From contig SVBJ01000017.1 of the NCBI GenBank assembly GCA_015058955.1, positions 1 through 39,442 on the forward strand: a stretch of DNA of 39,442 nt. Direction: 5' to 3'. Made by a program: the position numbers and the translations under genes. This document shows positions 39,128-39,442 of the stretch, in pieces. The DNA comes from Erysipelotrichaceae bacterium (GTDB lineage: Bacteria; Bacillota_I; Bacilli_A; Erysipelotrichales; Erysipelotrichaceae). Position 1 is the first letter of the stretch. Every line of letters begins with the position of its first letter. The notes beneath the pieces were generated by a model that worked only from the letters and a program-made list of their open reading frames with translations, searched no databases and was not told the origin of the DNA.

Positions 39128-39442
39128 TCCCCGGATCTTCAATGATTGGGTGTATGAAGGCATATCCGATTATACCCACAGAACGGAGGTATACATGGGT
39201 GGTGCCGGATCTGGTAAGAGTTACGGTGCAACTCAAAAAGTATTGCTGAAGGCTTTAAACAGCAAGAGAAAGATACTTGTAGTCAGAAAGATACAGAACA
39301 CTATCAAGCACAGCATATGGTCCCTGATGATCTCACATTTGCAATCCAGCGGGTTTTATTCATATTGCAGGATAAACAGATCAGACTTTGAAATAGAGCT
39401 CCCTAACGGCTCTATTTTCATTTTCAAAGGGTTAGATGATCC
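39111..39442 (+). CDS. terL: Terminase large subunit, N-terminal part (cut by window end)
   Basis: 110 codons visible from ATG 39111. RRLNPRIFNDWVYEG, then YMGGAGSGKSYGATQKVLLKAL contains Walker A GGAGSGKS of the packaging ATPase, followed by KILVVRKIQNTIKHSIWSLM and a strand ending FKGLDDP, as in PBSX-type large terminases. The nuclease domain is outside the window. Confidence 0.93.
   Translation, partial: MARRLNPRIFNDWVYEGISDYTHRTEVYMGGAGSGKSYGATQKVLLKALNSKRKILVVRKIQNTIKHSIWSLMISHLQSSGFYSYCRINRSDFEIELPNGSIFIFKGLDD

Larger units (their letters stand above)
26230..39442. mobile_element. Left part of a temperate siphophage-like prophage
   Basis: From the 3' side of tRNA-Leu to the window end every recognisable gene is of phage type: integrase, CI and Cro-like regulators, YqaJ-DUF1351-RecT, replisome organizer, DUF1492 regulator, small and large terminase. 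Gene order follows the usual lysogeny, early, replication, packaging layout. The sequence is visibly richer in A and T than the host part, with A-rich Lys and Glu codons. The exact left boundary (attL core, probably inside the tRNA 3' end) and the right end cannot be set because the second attachment copy is outside the window. No broken gene is seen, so it may be an active phage. Confidence 0.93.

Noticed and set aside
26230-39442. CRISPR array or cas genes
   Set aside because: No spaced direct repeats of suitable length and no Cas-like protein; the repeats seen are iterons, tandem short duplications and ribosome-site cassettes.

Overview
The window looks like a chromosomal segment of a low-to-moderate GC Bacillota (Firmicutes), most plausibly an Erysipelotrichia-type gut bacterium. 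The grounds are the HprK-Lgt-PpaX-TrxB gene order next to uvrA, the EcfA1-EcfA2-EcfT-TruA block, strong AGGAGG-type ribosome sites and Gram-positive promoters. The genus cannot be fixed from the sequence. About two thirds (1-26229) is host chromosome. From just after a tRNA-Leu to the right edge it is the left part of a temperate phage genome, which continues beyond the window.

Host part. A threonine aldolase (10-1047) ends at a terminator facing a leftward seven-gene operon (7951 to 1082): two XpaC-like membrane proteins, an unrecognised soluble protein, a two-module AAA+ ATPase of the CbxX/SpoVK type with a degenerate first module, TelA, a LemA-like protein and a secreted or membrane TPM-domain protein. 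Its co-ordinated start-stop spacing suggests one envelope-associated machine of unknown function; I regard it as the best candidate host system in the window. Divergent from it are a GNAT acetyltransferase and then uvrA-hprK-lgt/ppaX-trxB. The diacylglyceryl transferase Lgt is fused in frame to a PpaX-like HAD phosphatase. A glucose-type PTS IIA, the magnesium transporter MgtE, a Na/phosphate cotransporter with a PhoU-like tail, a heterodimeric ABC exporter of the BmrCD type, the ECF transporter core and truA follow, all rightward.

Prophage part. The integrase lies beside the 3' end of tRNA-Leu(GAG), which is the probable attachment gene. The leftward lysogeny arm carries the integrase, a NYN-domain putative nuclease with a structured leader, and a CI-type S24 repressor. 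A classical switch follows: three GTTGA-N7-TCAAC operators, a near-perfect rightward promoter and a DUF739/Cro-like regulator. The rightward early arm holds small proteins, a YqaJ exonuclease with DUF1351 and RecT (a recombination cassette), a replisome organizer with an iteron-like repeat array at its 3' end, a PcfK/PcfJ pair, a run of microproteins (several single-pass membrane proteins), a zinc-finger plus RNA-polymerase-alpha-CTD-like protein, a DUF1492 late regulator, a putative late promoter with terminator, and the terminase genes. The large terminase is cut by the window edge.

Stretches with unexplained structure inside the prophage are the NYN leader (28281-28460), a possible leftward small RNA before yqaJ (30393-30461), and a folded intergenic region after recT (32926-33149). 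All functional names rest on reading motifs by eye; no database search was possible.
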